Of a stretch of 64,000 nt of DNA, positions 24,033 through 37,100 are shown one piece after another. Position numbers and translations under genes: made by a program. Source of the DNA: Symsagittifera roscoffensis (taxonomy: Eukaryota; Xenacoelomorpha; Acoela; Convolutidae). The notes beneath the pieces are model-generated. The model was not told where the DNA came from. It did not search any database and saw nothing but the letters and a program-made list of their open reading frames with translations. Position 1 is the first letter of the stretch. Each line of letters starts with the position of its first letter. Location of the stretch: the NCBI RefSeq assembly GCF_963678635.1, contig NC_087065.1, positions 63,952,973-64,016,972 of the forward strand, in the 5' to 3' direction.

Positions 24033-24557
24033 ATGTTACGAACTAAACAAACGCACACTTACACATATTATAGATTCATTCAAAATCATTTTAATTTACA
24101 CAGATCTTCACGACAACCCCACCATCGTTTTCAGTTTATTACTTCGAAGTTCACTTTACCATTTTTTTTAAAAATCACATGCTGTTTTAAAAACACTAAC
24201 TTCCAAGGAATCCTCAAAAATTACGACCCAATAACCCAAATGTATATATTTTGTCCACTCACCAAGACCTTTAATGTAGAAGAATCCCGACCCCTCATTG
24301 TCCTACATGAGTTTATTAGAATCCCAGTATTAGAATTCATTCACAATACTAAATATAATCACAAGCTTTTTAACCTCATCCAGCACACCGATCACGAGTT
24401 TTCCATTGGCACTGAAGAACTAAACACCATAAAAGCACTTGAATTGCTTTGGCCACTACTCGAAACTAAAAACATCATCCGCATATTAGCAAAATTAGTA
24501 ACCACATCAGATTCAATACACAATATCTTCCCTCATGGCTTCTTCCCCGATAATTAA
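24033..24557 (+). pseudogene. Unknown frame, C-terminal part of the insert
   Basis: A 174-codon frame rich in Phe, His, Asn and Ile with an ordered C-terminal half (RPLIVLHEFIRIPVLEF, then ALELLWPLLETKNII). It has the same A/C-rich composition as the frames upstream and probably continues the protein begun before 23720 after one or more frame changes. No family recognised. It ends 345 bases before the first element copy. Confidence 0.35.
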
Positions 24558-24901
24558 GTAAGTATGAATTAATAAATTTACGCTAATAAATTCAAAACAA
24601 ACTAACTATTTCTTATTAAATGTTTTTTCATTACTCTTTAGATCACCATCATCTACAAACAAGAAAACAGAAAACAGAAATACAAAACTGCAAAGTCTTT
24701 TATACATTATAAATTCTTCAAATAAGCAAACTCTTTTATAATTCATAAACTTTTATTAACTAACCGCAATAAATGACGCAGTAAAATTTCTTTTCCATAG
24801 CAGTAAATTCATCTATAAATTCTTTTACCGATGTGGTAAATCTAAATACACTGAAAATAGGAAGAACGTAAATACACACGTAAGTAAATACACAAAAACA
24901 A
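24558..24901. other. AT-rich linker between viral remnant and element copies
   Basis: About 340 bases of very AT-rich DNA with no coding frame. It could be the 3' untranslated end of the viral insert. No terminal repeat was recognised. Confidence 0.4.
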
Positions 24902-25478
24902 ATGAGGGAGAACGTAAGGAGGCTCGACGTGAAGCGACCCACCGACTCCTGGACCAAGATGAGAGATCTGCGACATACTCTTATTCAGTACCTCCTGCAG
25001 CAGAATCGCTTTGGAACAGGAAAGGATGAAACGATTGAGGCGGAGGAAGACGTGCGACGTCAAGCTGGGGGCATGCCCCTACTAACTGATCTGAGCTTAG
25101 CTATGAGGACCAATCCCTTAGCATTGATCAGAGGAGCACGGAGTTCGTGACGGTGATATACGGTCCTGCAGTCACGTTTGCGTTCCCCGACGTTAGGGTG
25201 GAGGCATACAGGAGGTCGGTGTTGCACCTGAACCTCATCTGAGCAGTGGACGGAAGTGCACTTAACTGGTGTGAACAGCACGCACTACGAGAAATGATGA
25301 GTGAGGACTTGGTTTTCGCAAAAATATCAGAGCCGGAGATGACTGTCATAAATTTTGATGATACCTTCCGTGATTGTATGGGAGAAGTGGATGGAGGCCA
25401 TATCGGAAATTAAGGCACTATAATAAGACGAACGGCGAAGTTACAAGAATTCCTCGTCTGACGGCCTCGTATCAGAAA
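24902..25478 (+). pseudogene. Extra 5' part of element copy A
   Basis: The frame from 24902 aligns by eye to residues 500-570 of the 2178-residue protein at 54147-60683: LIQYLLQQNRFGTGKDE matches LVQYLMMQNRYMTGEDE, and GMPLLTDLSLAMRTNPLALI matches GMPLLTDLCLAMRSDPMGII. After a frame change near 25140 similarity continues in other frames (YGPA.T.AFPD; LNWC) to about 25340. Copies B and C lack this part, so copy A is the longest and may mark the oldest end of the array. Confidence 0.75.
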
Positions 25479-28400
25479 GTGTGAGAAGAAACGAAAGTCT
25501 GGGGTGACTACAAGAAACTGCCGGAAGAAATCTCTGAATTTCCCTTGATTAGAGGGATGTTGCTCGGAGCAGACTCCGTAGTACAAACCCTTAGGTTGAG
25601 AGCCTTCGAAACCAACGAAGGGAGAGTGGCAAAACTCTCCGAGATGATGGACCCGTGCATCGTTGGCAGAAACGCTGTCGTGCTGCATTATAATCTGTTC
25701 GTCTACATGGAGGAAACGACGAGGAGACGTATGAATAATGTAGCCACTCCCAAACCCGGACGATTTGACGAAGAGTGGGAGAAACTGGACCTGGCGCCAA
25801 TGGTTATGAGAGGCAGGGCGGACTTGCAAGAGGCCTCACTGATCTTGATAAGTGTAAAACCGGAGTTAATAGTGAGCGGGAAACTACACACTAGAACTGT
25901 GCTAGCTCCTTTGGCTGCGAAGAAGTCAAAGTAATACACGGAGAGGAAGAAGATCGATCAGCTGGCAGACTAGTTATACCGAACTTTCCAGACAGAACGA
26001 GGAGTGAGGAGCAAGGCCCCTCGAATTCAGGAAAAAATCAGAAGCGAGACGATGAGCTGGGAGGAAACCGGGGATCGGAACAGCCGATGCAACAGGATCC
26101 CGGTCAGGCTGAGAAAGAGGACGACAAGGCTTTGACAGGCGGGATATCCAGCCTGGACTTCAACTTCCTCAGCGACTTTGAAAAAGGCACAGACATGTTA
26201 GAAGGTACGACTGAGCCAGCAGAGGAGGGAACTTCTACGCTGGAACCTCCGTCTGCCTTCATGGAAACAAACAAGAATTTGCTGGAGAGCAGCTCTCCGA
26301 GCGATTCTAAAAATGCCGAAAAGAACATTTTGATGGAATCTCCGAGGAGAAGAAGAATAGAAGGCACTGCCAGAGTATCTTTTTTGGAACGTTGCCCAAA
26401 GAAGAGTGGGAATTTCATCACAGAGACCACGAGAATAGGACAGGGAGATTGAGCAAATTATTGATCGACTCGGCCACTGACGAAAGTGAAGCAAATTCTC
26501 CTATAAAGGCAACACCGCAGGAAGGCAATGATGAAGTAGTGTATCTGTCAAAAACCCGAAAAAGAACGATGCGATGAAAGATGGTGATTGACAAGATTAA
26601 CGATATGAAAATGAAACTTGGCAGCAAAGTGACATTGAGGAAAGCTGGAAAAACGAAGATGGACTCTAAAATCTCGATGAAAGCTGTCAACTCAGCCAAA
26701 AGAAAGCTTGTCGAAGAAGCTATGGACATGGGACAGGGTGATGACCGATTGCCTGGCACAGACAGAATGTTGACTGACGTAGCGATGGTGCCACCCATTC
26801 TCATGGCAGGATTAAGATCAGCCAGTTATAAAACCAAGAGGAGTGACCACACTCTGACTGGAGCAACATTAGAAATGGAAATACTCAGCCAATGTTGAGA
26901 AAGTACCCTAGGAGATTTCAAACCAGCTTCCATGAATCATGGAAAGGGAATTGTCGTAGGACAGCTAATCCCAATGGAGGATAACCGACTGACAGTGTCG
27001 GAAACCCTCTCGATTGATGAACCCGCTGGTGGATACATGGAGATGGTGGAGTACAGAAACTCGGCTAGACGACACTTGATTGCTCTAGAAAACAAAAGCG
27101 CTATGGAAGGTTACTTGGAGATGATGATGCAAGGCACCACCCTGAAACAGAAGGCATACGGGACTTTGGTATCGTCCGAAAAGCACGCAGAAAAGATTGA
27201 GCAGTTGGTGATCCTTCCATGGAGAGCGGTAGTGTTACGATACTTCGAAGAAGAGATGAAAACCATGCCAAAGATACACGCTCTGATAGCGATACCCTAT
27301 GCGAGAACAGAATTGCAACTTAGGTTAGCTTGGTGTATGATTGGACTGACTCGCGGGGAATATGATTCGGAAGAAAGAAAAAGATCGAAAGAGGAGAAAG
27401 TGTTCTTAATGACGAGTGTGAGAGATCTGATGACCCAACAAGGAGCAGCAGTAGCGTGCGCGAAGCGGAGAGACGCTCTCTGTTTCGTTCGATTCTTGCT
27501 AGAACAATTAACAGTGCCTGCGTTGAACACTTGTGTCATGATGCTAGGAGAAGGCGATGAACGAGCGAAAGCCTTGCTTTTACTAGCCCTTTTGGAACTA
27601 CATCAGAGTAAACCGATGCGAGTGAACATGAAGGAGCCTGTGGAACTGGAACCAATGCAGAAGATTGGCAAAATTAGGAGATTCTCGAACAAAAAACTGA
27701 GGCTCACAAAAGAATCTATGGGAGCACCGCCGAACTTCAGTGAATATTGCGGACCGATCAGGAAGAAATCGTACAGTTACGTATCCGGAATCGTAGGAAT
27801 GGCATACAACCCTTTCATTACTGAAGACATACGCGCAAGCAGTGTCGCTAAGATTCTGGACGTCAAGATTTGCAACGATTAGAAGCGCTAGTAATCAGCA
27901 GGCTAAGCTGGGACTTGTGTTGGAAGAAAAGGTGACTGCACCTTCAGTGCAGAAATCGGACAATCGAGTGGAGTTTGAATTGGGGTTCTCAGATGAACTG
28001 CTGAGAACGAGTTTGATGGTAGTGTGGGAACTGATGAAACCATCATGGTGTCCGAGTCCTAACGCCGATTCGATATTGCGTGCGACACAGGATGTGCAGA
28101 GGGAATTGAATTCAGACTGTAACTTGCGTGACCTGAACATCATCTACAATTTGATGACGACCGCCTCTAAGAGCAACGGAGAAGACAAAGTGGAGTTCAA
28201 GAGAGAACCAAAGAAGAGTTAGAACCGATACTGGGAAGGAAGTTCATGGGATACGCCAGTGGGAACTTCAGTGATTTTGAAAGACAGAAGCAGAAAGGAT
28301 CAACAGCCACAGATTACAAGGCAGTAGACGAGAATGATGAAAACCACCGAGTGATGATGGAAGTGAAACCACTACTGGAAGCGTCGGGAAAGCGTAATTG

Positions 28401-29765
28401 GAGGAGCAGTATGTTTACACATGATGTGACTTCCCCTGCCATTGCTGACTACAAACATGGTGGCACCTCGGGCGTAGTAATCTGGTGTTGATCTGGGACT
28501 GTAGAGAGCTGCTCTTCATGGGTTTACCCGACTCATCACAGCCCATAGCAATAGTGATAGTGGGAGTTATGATGGCACTACAATGGCTGGAAGCTCATGT
28601 AAAGGAGAACAATAGACAGGAGACGCCGACAAGAGAACAGTTACAGGAATTAGATTGTCTAAAAGATTTCGATTTTTTCAAGACAACGTGCAAAATCCTG
28701 AACGTTCCGATGGAAGTGAAAAAGATATGGGCCAGAAGACGACTGAATCCATGGTTTAGAGCCTACAGGACTGCATGGTTGTGCGATTATGCCCAGAAGC
28801 ATATGTCGAAGCACAGCAGAGTGTATAGTGCGTATCAGCAGGACATTGGAGCAGGAGCTTTCAAGCGAGCTTTTGTAACTCATCGGAATGCAGTGACCAC
28901 CGCAGTGATGTGGACGTCTAGAACAAGTGAATGTGACGGAAGAGAAGGAGAAGAAATGTTGAAGGAAGACTTGGAGAGAAACGTGACATTGTGCCTCCAC
29001 AACAGCTTCTGCCGAAACAGGGAAACTAACGTTGATCCTCTACCTTGATGCAAACAAAGAGTAGAAGAGCAGAAGTGTTGGAGGACTGCCTACAACTGCG
29101 TCAGAATAGCCACCGATGTGTTGCAAGACACTGAGACTAAAAGTGCGGAGTCAGTGTCGCAGGAGGAGGAGATTGAACAATGACAAACAGTCGAAAAACA
29201 AGACGCAAAAAGAAGAAAAATTAGAAGAATTTAGAAAATTTAGAACTTCTAAACGACTAAAACAAAAGAAAAAAACAAAGCAGCGAGCAAAGGTGTATTG
29301 AAAGAGAAGATGTAAAATTTTCAGAATTGTTCTGTGTGTCAAAAACTCAAATGAAAAAAACGCAACTAAGTTAGCAATTGAAACTGAAGAGAAAAATTTT
29401 AATTGAATTTTGAAGATTAAAGAAGTTGTTGCATTTATAAATTTGCATTGTGAGAAGATCGGAATAGAAACTATTCAAACAATCGAAACCCTAGATATCA
29501 AAATAATCGATCACGCGATTATTCAAACAACAGATTAAAATATAATATTTGTCAAAATAGATCACGCAATAATTTACAGAACAGAAGCTCAAGCTATAAC
29601 AACAGACAAAGAAACTACTCTCAATCAGCACATAGGAATAACACACGTTATCAAAATTCGCAACAAAATTATAGGAGTAATACACCTAAACATCAAAGAC
29701 AAATAAATCAAGTACAATCAACTGAAGAAACTCAGCCAGACCCCTCCGATCATAACGTGTGAAAC
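25479..29765 (+). pseudogene. Tandem element pseudogene, copy A
   Basis: First of three tandem units. Fragments in shifting frames (25545-25934, 26087-26452, 26581-26898, 26932-27882, 27842-28222, 28246-28491, 28485-29048) align in order with residues about 690 to 2110 of the large - strand protein. Clear landmarks: KIRRFSNKKLRLTKE / EVRRFSNKKFEEEH; YSYVSGIVGMAYNPFI / YQYVSGVMGIAYNPFL; KPSWCPSPNADSI / RPSWCPHPHASLI; FKRAFVTHRNAVTT / FKRPLLTHRNAIMT. Identity to that protein is perhaps a third, while identity among the copies is very high, so the array was amplified after the lineages split. The unit lacks residues about 1632-1855 of the reference and has many stops and frame changes. The longest open part is 316 codons. 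The unit ends in the Asn/Arg-rich spacer. Confidence 0.8.
29413..29765 (+). repeat. Asn/Arg-rich coding spacer between copies A and B
   Basis: About 350 bases almost identical to 33825-34169. In one + frame it codes for about 95 residues dominated by Asn, Arg, Ser, Gln and Tyr (for example YNNRQRNYSQSAHRNNTRYQ), ending EETQPDPSDHNV and a stop directly before the next unit. In this copy one in-frame stop interrupts it. A basic, low-complexity tail of this kind is typical of RNA-binding Gag or nucleocapsid C-termini, but no zinc knuckle is readable. It belongs to the repeating unit and is absent from the intact - strand element within this window. Confidence 0.65.
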
Positions 29766-32700
29766 GTGTGAGAAGAAACGAAAGTCTGGGGTGACTACAA
29801 GAAACTGCCGGAAGAAATCCCTGAATTTCCCTTGATTAGAAGGATCTTGCTCGGAGCAGACTCCGTAGGACAAACCCTTAGGTTGAGAGCCTTCGAAACC
29901 AACGAAGGGAGAGTCGCAAAACTCTCCGAGATGATGGACCCGTAATTCGTGGGCAGAAACGCTGCCGTGCTGCAGTATAATCAGTTCGCCTACATGGAGG
30001 AAACGACGAGGAGACGTATGAATAATGTAGCCACTCCGAAACCCGGACGATTTCACGAAGAATTGGCGAAACTGGACCTGGCGCCAATGGTTATGAGAGG
30101 CAGGGCGGACTTGCAAGAGGCCTCACTGATCTTGATAAGTGTAAAACCGGAGTTAATAGTGAGCGGGAAACTACACACTAGAACTGTGCTAGCTCCTTTG
30201 GCTGCGAAGAAGTCAAAGTAATACACGGAGAGGAAGAAGATCGATCAGCTGGCAGACTAGTTATACCGAACTTTCCAGACAGAACGAGGAGTGAGGAGCA
30301 AGGCCCCTCGAATTCAGGAAAAAATCAGAAGCGAGACGATGAGCTGGGAGGAAACCGGCGATCGGAAGAGCCGATGCAATAGGATCCCGATCTGGCTGAA
30401 AAAGAGGACGACAAGGCTTTGACAGGCGAGATGTCCAGCCTGGGCTTCAACTTCCTCATCGACTTTGAAAAAGTCACAGACACGTTAGAAGGAACGACTG
30501 AGCCAGCAGAGGAGGGAACTTCTACGCTGGAACCTCCGTCGGCCTTCATGGAAATGAACCGGATTTTGCTGGAGAGCAGCTCTCCGAACGATTCTAAAAA
30601 TGCCGAAAAGAAACTTTTGATGAAATCTCCGAGGAGAAGAAGAATAGAAGTCACTGTCAGAGTACCTTTTTTTGGAACGTTGCCCAAAGAAGAGTGGGAA
30701 TTTCATCACAGAGACCACGCGACATTAGGACAGGATGCAATATGGATAGAGTTGCCTTCATGGAAGAGGTCTGGACGGTAGTTCAGAGCTACGTGACGCA
30801 GTCTATGCTGAAAACAGGTCTCAACAGACCACTGATGCGGGAAATCGACGAGTGTGAAGGGAGATTGAGCGAGTTATTGATAGACTCGGCCACTGACGAA
30901 AGTGAAGCAAATTCTCCTATAAAGGCAACACCGCAAGAAGACAATGAAGAAGTAGTGTATCCGTCAAAAACCCGAAAAAGAACGATGCGATGAAAGATGG
31001 TGATTGACAAGATTAACGATATGAAAATGAAACTTGGCAGCAAAGTGACATTGAGGAAAGCTGGAAAAACGAAGGTGGACTCTGAAATCTCGATGAAAGC
31101 TGTCAACTCAGCCAAAAGAAAGCTTGTCGAAGAAGCTATGGACATGGGACAGGGTGATGAACGATTGCCTGGCACATACAGAATGTTGACTGACGTAGCG
31201 ATGGTGCCACCCATTCTCATGGCAGGATTAAGATCAGCCAGTTATAAAACCAAGAGGAGTGACTACACTCTGACTGGAGCAACATTAGAAATGGAAACAC
31301 TCAGCCAAATTCAAACCATCTTCCATGAATCATGGAAAGGAAAGCGTCGTAGGACAGCTAATCCCAATGGAGGATAACCGAATGACAGTGTCGGAAACCT
31401 TCTCGATTGATGAACCCGCTGGTGGATACATGGAGATGGTGGAGTACAGAAACTCGGCTAGAGGACACTTGATTGCTCTAGAAAACAAAAGCGCTATGGA
31501 AGGTTACTTGGAGATGATGATGCAAGGCACCACCCTGAAACAGAAGGCATACGGGACTTTGGTATCGTCCGAAATGCACACAGAAACGATTGAGCAGTTG
31601 GTGATCCTTCCATGGAGAGCGGTAGTGTTACGATACTTCGAAGAAGAGATGAAAACCATGCCAAAGATACACGCTCTGATAGCGATACCCTATGCGAGAA
31701 CAGAATGGCAACTTAGGTTAGCTTGGTGTATGATTGGACTAACTCGCGGGGAATATTATTCGGAAGAAAGAAACAGATCGAAAGAGGAGAAAGTGTTCCT
31801 AATGACGGGTGTGAGAGATCTGATGACCCAACAAGGAGCAGCAGTAGCCTGCGCGAAGCGGAGAGACGCTCTCTGTTTCGTTCGATTCATGCTAGAACAA
31901 TTATCAGTGCCGGCGTTGAACACTTGTGTCAAGATGCTAAGAGAAGGCGATGAGCGAGCGAAAGCCTTGCTCTTACTAGCACTTTTGGACATACATAAGA
32001 GTAAACTGATGCGAGTGAACATGAAGGAGCCTGTGGAACTGGAACCAATGCAGAAGGTTGGCAAAATTAGGAGATTCTCGAACAAAGAGCTGAGGCTCAC
32101 AAAAGAATACATGGGAGCACCGCCGAACTCCAGTGAATATTGCGGACCGACCAGGAAGAAATCGTACAGTTACGTATCCGGAATCGTAGGAATGGCAAAC
32201 AACCCTTTCATTAATGAAAACATACGCGATTGTTTCTTCGATTACGAACAAGCAGTGTTGCTAAGATTCTGGAAGTCAAGATTTGCGACGATTAGAAGCG
32301 TTGGTAATCAGCAGGCTAACTGGGACTTGTGTTGGAAGAAAAGGTGACTGCACCTTCAGTGCCAAAATCGGACAATCGAGTGGAGTTTGAATTGGGATTC
32401 TCAGATGAACTGCTGAGAACGAGTTTGATGGTAGTGTGGGAACTGATGAAACCATCATGGTGTCCGAGTCCTAACGCCGATTCGATATTGCGTGCGACAC
32501 CGGATGTGCAGAGGGAATTGAATTCAGACTGTAACTTGCGTGACCTGAACATCATTTACAATTTGATGACGACCGCCTCTAAGAGCAACGGAGAAGACAA
32601 AGTGGAGTTCAAGAGAGAACCAAAGATGAGTTAGAACCGATACTGGGAAAGAAGTTCATGGAATACACCAGTGGGAACTTCAGTGATTTTGAAAGACAGA

Positions 32701-34169
32701 AGCAGAAAGGATAAGCAGCCACAGATTACAAGGCAGTAGACGAGAATGATGAAAACCACCCAGTGATGATGGAAATGGAACCAATACTGGAAGCGTGGGG
32801 AAAGCGTAATTGGAGCAGCAGTATGTTTACACATGATGTGACTTCCCCTGCCATTGCTGACTACAAACATGGTGGCACCTCGGGCGTAGTAATCTGGTGT
32901 TGATCTGGGACTGTAGAGAGCTGCTCTTCATGGGTTTATCCGACTCATCACAACCCATAGCAATAGTGATAGTGGGAGTTATGAAGGCACTACAATGGCT
33001 GGAAGCTTATGTAAAGGAGAACAATAGACAGGAGACGCCGACGGGAGAACAGTTACATGAATTAGATTGTCTAAAAGATTTCAAGACAAAGTGCAAAATC
33101 CTGAACTTTCCGATGGAAGTGAAAAAGATATGGGCCAGAAGACGACTGATGCCATGGTTTAGAGCCAACAGGACTGCATGGTTGTGCGATTATGCCCAGA
33201 AGCATATGTCGAAGCACAGCAGAGTGTATAGTGCGTATCAGCTGGACATTGGAGCAGGAGCTTTCAAGCGAGCTTTTGTAACTCATCGGAATGCAGTGAC
33301 CACCGCAGTGACGTGGACGTCTAGAACAAGTGAATGTGACGGGAGAGAAGGAGAAGAAATGTTGAAGGAAGACTTGGAGAGAAACGTGACATTGTGCCTC
33401 CACAACAGCTTCTGCCGAAACAGGGAAACTAACGTTGATCCTCTACCTTGATGCAAACAAAGAGTAGAAGAGCAGAAGTGTTGGAAGACTGCCTACAACT
33501 GCGTCAGAATAGCCACCGATGTGTTGCAAGACACTGAGACTAAAAGTGCGGAGTCAGTGTCGAAGGAGGAGGAGATTGAACAATGACAAACAGTCGAAAA
33601 ACAAGACGCAAAAAGAAGAAAAATTAGGAGAATTTAGAAAATTTAGAACTTCTAAACGACTAAAACAAAGGAAAAAAAACAATGCCGCGAGCAAAGGATT
33701 ATTGAAAGAGAAGATGTAAAAATTTCAAAATTGTTCTGTGTGTCAAAAACTCAAATGAAAAAAAAGCAACTAAGTTAGCAATTGAAACTGAAGAGAAAAA
33801 TTTTAATTGAATTTTGAAGATTAAAGAAGTTGTTGCATTTATAAATTTGCATTGTGAGAAGATCGGAATAGAAACTATTCAAACAATCGAAACCCTAGAT
33901 ATCAAAATAATCGATCACGCGATTATTCAAACAACAGATCAAAATATAATATTTGTCAAAATAGATCACGCGATAATTTACAGAACAGAAGCTCAAGCTA
34001 TAACAACAGACAAAGAAACTACTCTCAATCAGCACATAGGAATAACACACGTTATCAAAATTCGCAACAAAATTATAGGAGTAATACACCTAAACATCAA
34101 AGACAAATAAATCAAGTACAATCAACTGAAGAAACTCAGCCAGACCCCTCCGATCATAACGTGTGAAAC
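29766..34169 (+). pseudogene. Tandem element pseudogene, copy B
   Basis: Second unit, beginning at the same GTGTGAGAAGAAACG word as copy A, 4287 bases later. It keeps about 130 bases (around 30720-30860) that copy A has lost; these match the region near residue 1000-1060 of the large protein. Longest frames: 30419-30781, 31325-32347 (340 codons), 32329-32634 and 32897-33451. It shares with A and C the internal deletion and the frame break just after the KPSWCPSPNADS block, so these lesions predate the triplication. The unit is decayed and cannot make the full protein. Confidence 0.8.
33825..34169 (+). repeat. Asn/Arg-rich coding spacer between copies B and C
   Basis: Second copy of the spacer. 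Here the Asn/Arg/Tyr-rich frame is open from 33858 to its stop at about 34165. The stop codon lies a few bases before the GTGTGAGAAG word that starts copy C, so the tail protein and the element fragment are head to tail on the same strand. Confidence 0.65.
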
Positions 34170-37100
34170 GTGTGAGAAGAAACGAAAGTCTGGAGTGACT
34201 ACAAGAAACTGCCGGAAGATAGCCCTGAATTTCCCTTGATTAGAAGGATATTGCTCGGAGCAGACTCCGTAGTACTAACCCTTAGGTTGAGAGCCTTCGA
34301 AACCAACGAAGGGAGAGTGGCAAAACTCTCCGAGATGATGGACCCGTGCTTCGTGGGCAGAAACGCTGCTGTGCTGCAGTATAATCAGTTCGCCTACATG
34401 GAGGAAACGACGAGGAGACGTATGAATAATGTAGCCACTCCGAAACCCGGACGATTTCACGAAGAAGTGGCGAAACTGGACCTGGCGCCAATGGTTATGA
34501 GAGGCAGGGCGGACTTGGACGCCGGCTCAGTGGAAGGAACGACTGAGCCAGCAGAGGAGGGAACTTCTACGCTGGAACCTCCGTCGGCCTTCATGAAAAT
34601 GAACCGGAATTTGCTGGAGAGCAGCTCTCCGAGCGATTCTAAAAATGTCGAAAAGAAACTTTTGATGAAATCTCCGAGGAGAAGAAGAATAGAAGGCACT
34701 GTCAGAATACCTTTTTTTGGAACGTTGGCCATAGAAAAGTGGGAATTTCATCACAGAGACCACGAGAATAGGACAGGATGCAATATGGATAGAGTTGCCT
34801 TCATGGAAGAGGTCTGGACGGTAGTTCAGAGCTACGTGACGCAGTCTATGCTGAAAACAGGTCTCAACCGACCACTGATGCGGGAAATCCTTGACAAACT
34901 CGACGAGTGTGAAGGGAGATTGAGCGAGTTATTGATCGACTCGGCCACTGACGAAAGTGAAGCAAATTCTCCTATAAAGGCAACACCGCAAGAAGACAAT
35001 GATGAAGTAGTGTATCCGTCAAAACCCGAAAAAGAACGATGCGATGAAAGATGGTGAATTGACAAGATTAACGATATGAAAAGGAAACTTGGCAGCAAAG
35101 TGACATTGAGGAAAGCTGGAAAAACGAAGGTGGACTCTGAAACCTCGATGAAAGCTGTCAACTCAGCCAAAAGAAAGCTTGTCGAAGAAGCTATGGACAT
35201 GGGACAGGGTGATGACCGATTGCCTGGCACAGACAGAATGTTGACTGACGTAGCGATGGTGCCACCCATTCTCATGGCAGGATTAAGATCAGCCAGTTAT
35301 AAAACCAAGATGAGTGCCCACACTCTGACTGCAGCAACATTAGAAATGGAAATACTCAGCCAATGTGGAGAAAGTACCCTACGAGAATTCAAACCATCTT
35401 CCATGAATCATGGAAAGGAAAGCGTCGTAGGACAGCTAATCCCAATGGAGGAGAACCGACTGACAGTGTCAGAAACCTTCTCGATTGATGAACCCGCTGG
35501 TGGATACATGGAGATGGTGGTGTACAGAAACTCGACTAGAGGACACTTGATTGCTCTAGAAAACAAAAGCGCTATGGAAGGTTACTTGGAGATGATGATG
35601 CAAGGCACCACCCTGAAACAGAAGGCATACGGGACTTTGGTATCGTCCGAAATGCACGCAGAAACGATTGAGCAGTTGGCAAGCCTTCCATGGAGAGCGG
35701 TAGTGTTACGATACTTCGAAGAAGAGATGAAAACCATGCCAAAGATACACGCTCTGATAGCGATACCCTATGCGAGAACAGAATGGCAACTTAGGTTAGC
35801 TTGGTGTATGATTGGACTGACTCGCGGGGAATATTATTCGGAAGAAAGAAAAAGATCGAAAGAGGAGAAAGTGTTCTTAATGACGAGTGTGAGAGATCTG
35901 ATGACCCAACAAGGAGCAGCAGTAGCCTGCGCGAAGCGGAGAGACGCTCTCTGTTTCGTTCGATTCATGCTAGAACAATTATCAGTGCCGGCGTTGAACA
36001 CTTGTGTCAAGATGCTAAGAGAAGGCGATGAGCGAGCGAAAGCCTTGCTCTTACTAGCACTTTTGGACATACATAAGAGTAAACTGATGCGAGTGAACAT
36101 GAAGGAGCCTGTGGAACTGGAACCAATGCAGAAGGTTGGCAAAATTAGGAGATTCTCGAACAAAGAGCTGAGGCTCACAAAAGAATACATGGGAGCACCG
36201 CCGAACTCCAGTGAATATTGCGGACCGACCAGGAAGAAATCGTACAGTTACGTATCCGGAATCGTAGGAATGGCAAACAACCCTTTCATTAATGAAAACA
36301 TACGCGATTGTTTCTTCGATTACGAACAAGCAGTGTTGCTAAGATTCTGGAAGTCAAGATTTGCGACGATTAGAAGCGTTGGTAATCAGCAGGCTAACTG
36401 GGACTTGTGTTGGAAGAAAAGGTGACTGCACCTTCAGTGCCAAAATCGGACAATCGAGTGGAGTTTGAATTGGGATTCTCAGATGAACTGCTGAGAACGA
36501 GTTTGATGGTAGTGTGGGAACTGATGAAACCATCATGGTGTCCGAGTCCTAACGCCGATTCGATATTGCGTGCGACACCGGATGTGCAGAGGGAATTGAA
36601 TTCAGACTGTAACTTGCGTGACCTGAACATCATTTACAATTTGATGACGACCGCCTCAAAGAGCAACGGAGAAGACAAAGTGGAGTTCAAGAGAGAACCA
36701 AAGAAGAGTTAGAACCGATACTGGGAAAGAAATTCCTGGGATACGCCAGTGGGAACTTCAGTGATTTTGAAAGACAGAAGCAGAAAGGATCAACAGCCAC
36801 AGATTACAATGCAGTAGACGAGCATGATGAAAACCACCCAGTGATGATGGAAATGGAACCAATACTGGAAGCGTCGGGAAAGCGAAATTGGAGGAGCAGT
36901 ATGTTCACACATGATGTGACTTCCCCTGCCATTGCTGACTACAAACATGATGGCACCTCGGGCGTAGTAATCTGGTGTTGATCTGGGACAGTGGAGAGCT
37001 TCTCTCCATGAGTTTACCCGACTCATCACAGCCCATAGCGATAGTGATAGTGGGTGTTATGATGGCAATACGATGGCTGGAAGCTCATGTAAAGGAGAAC

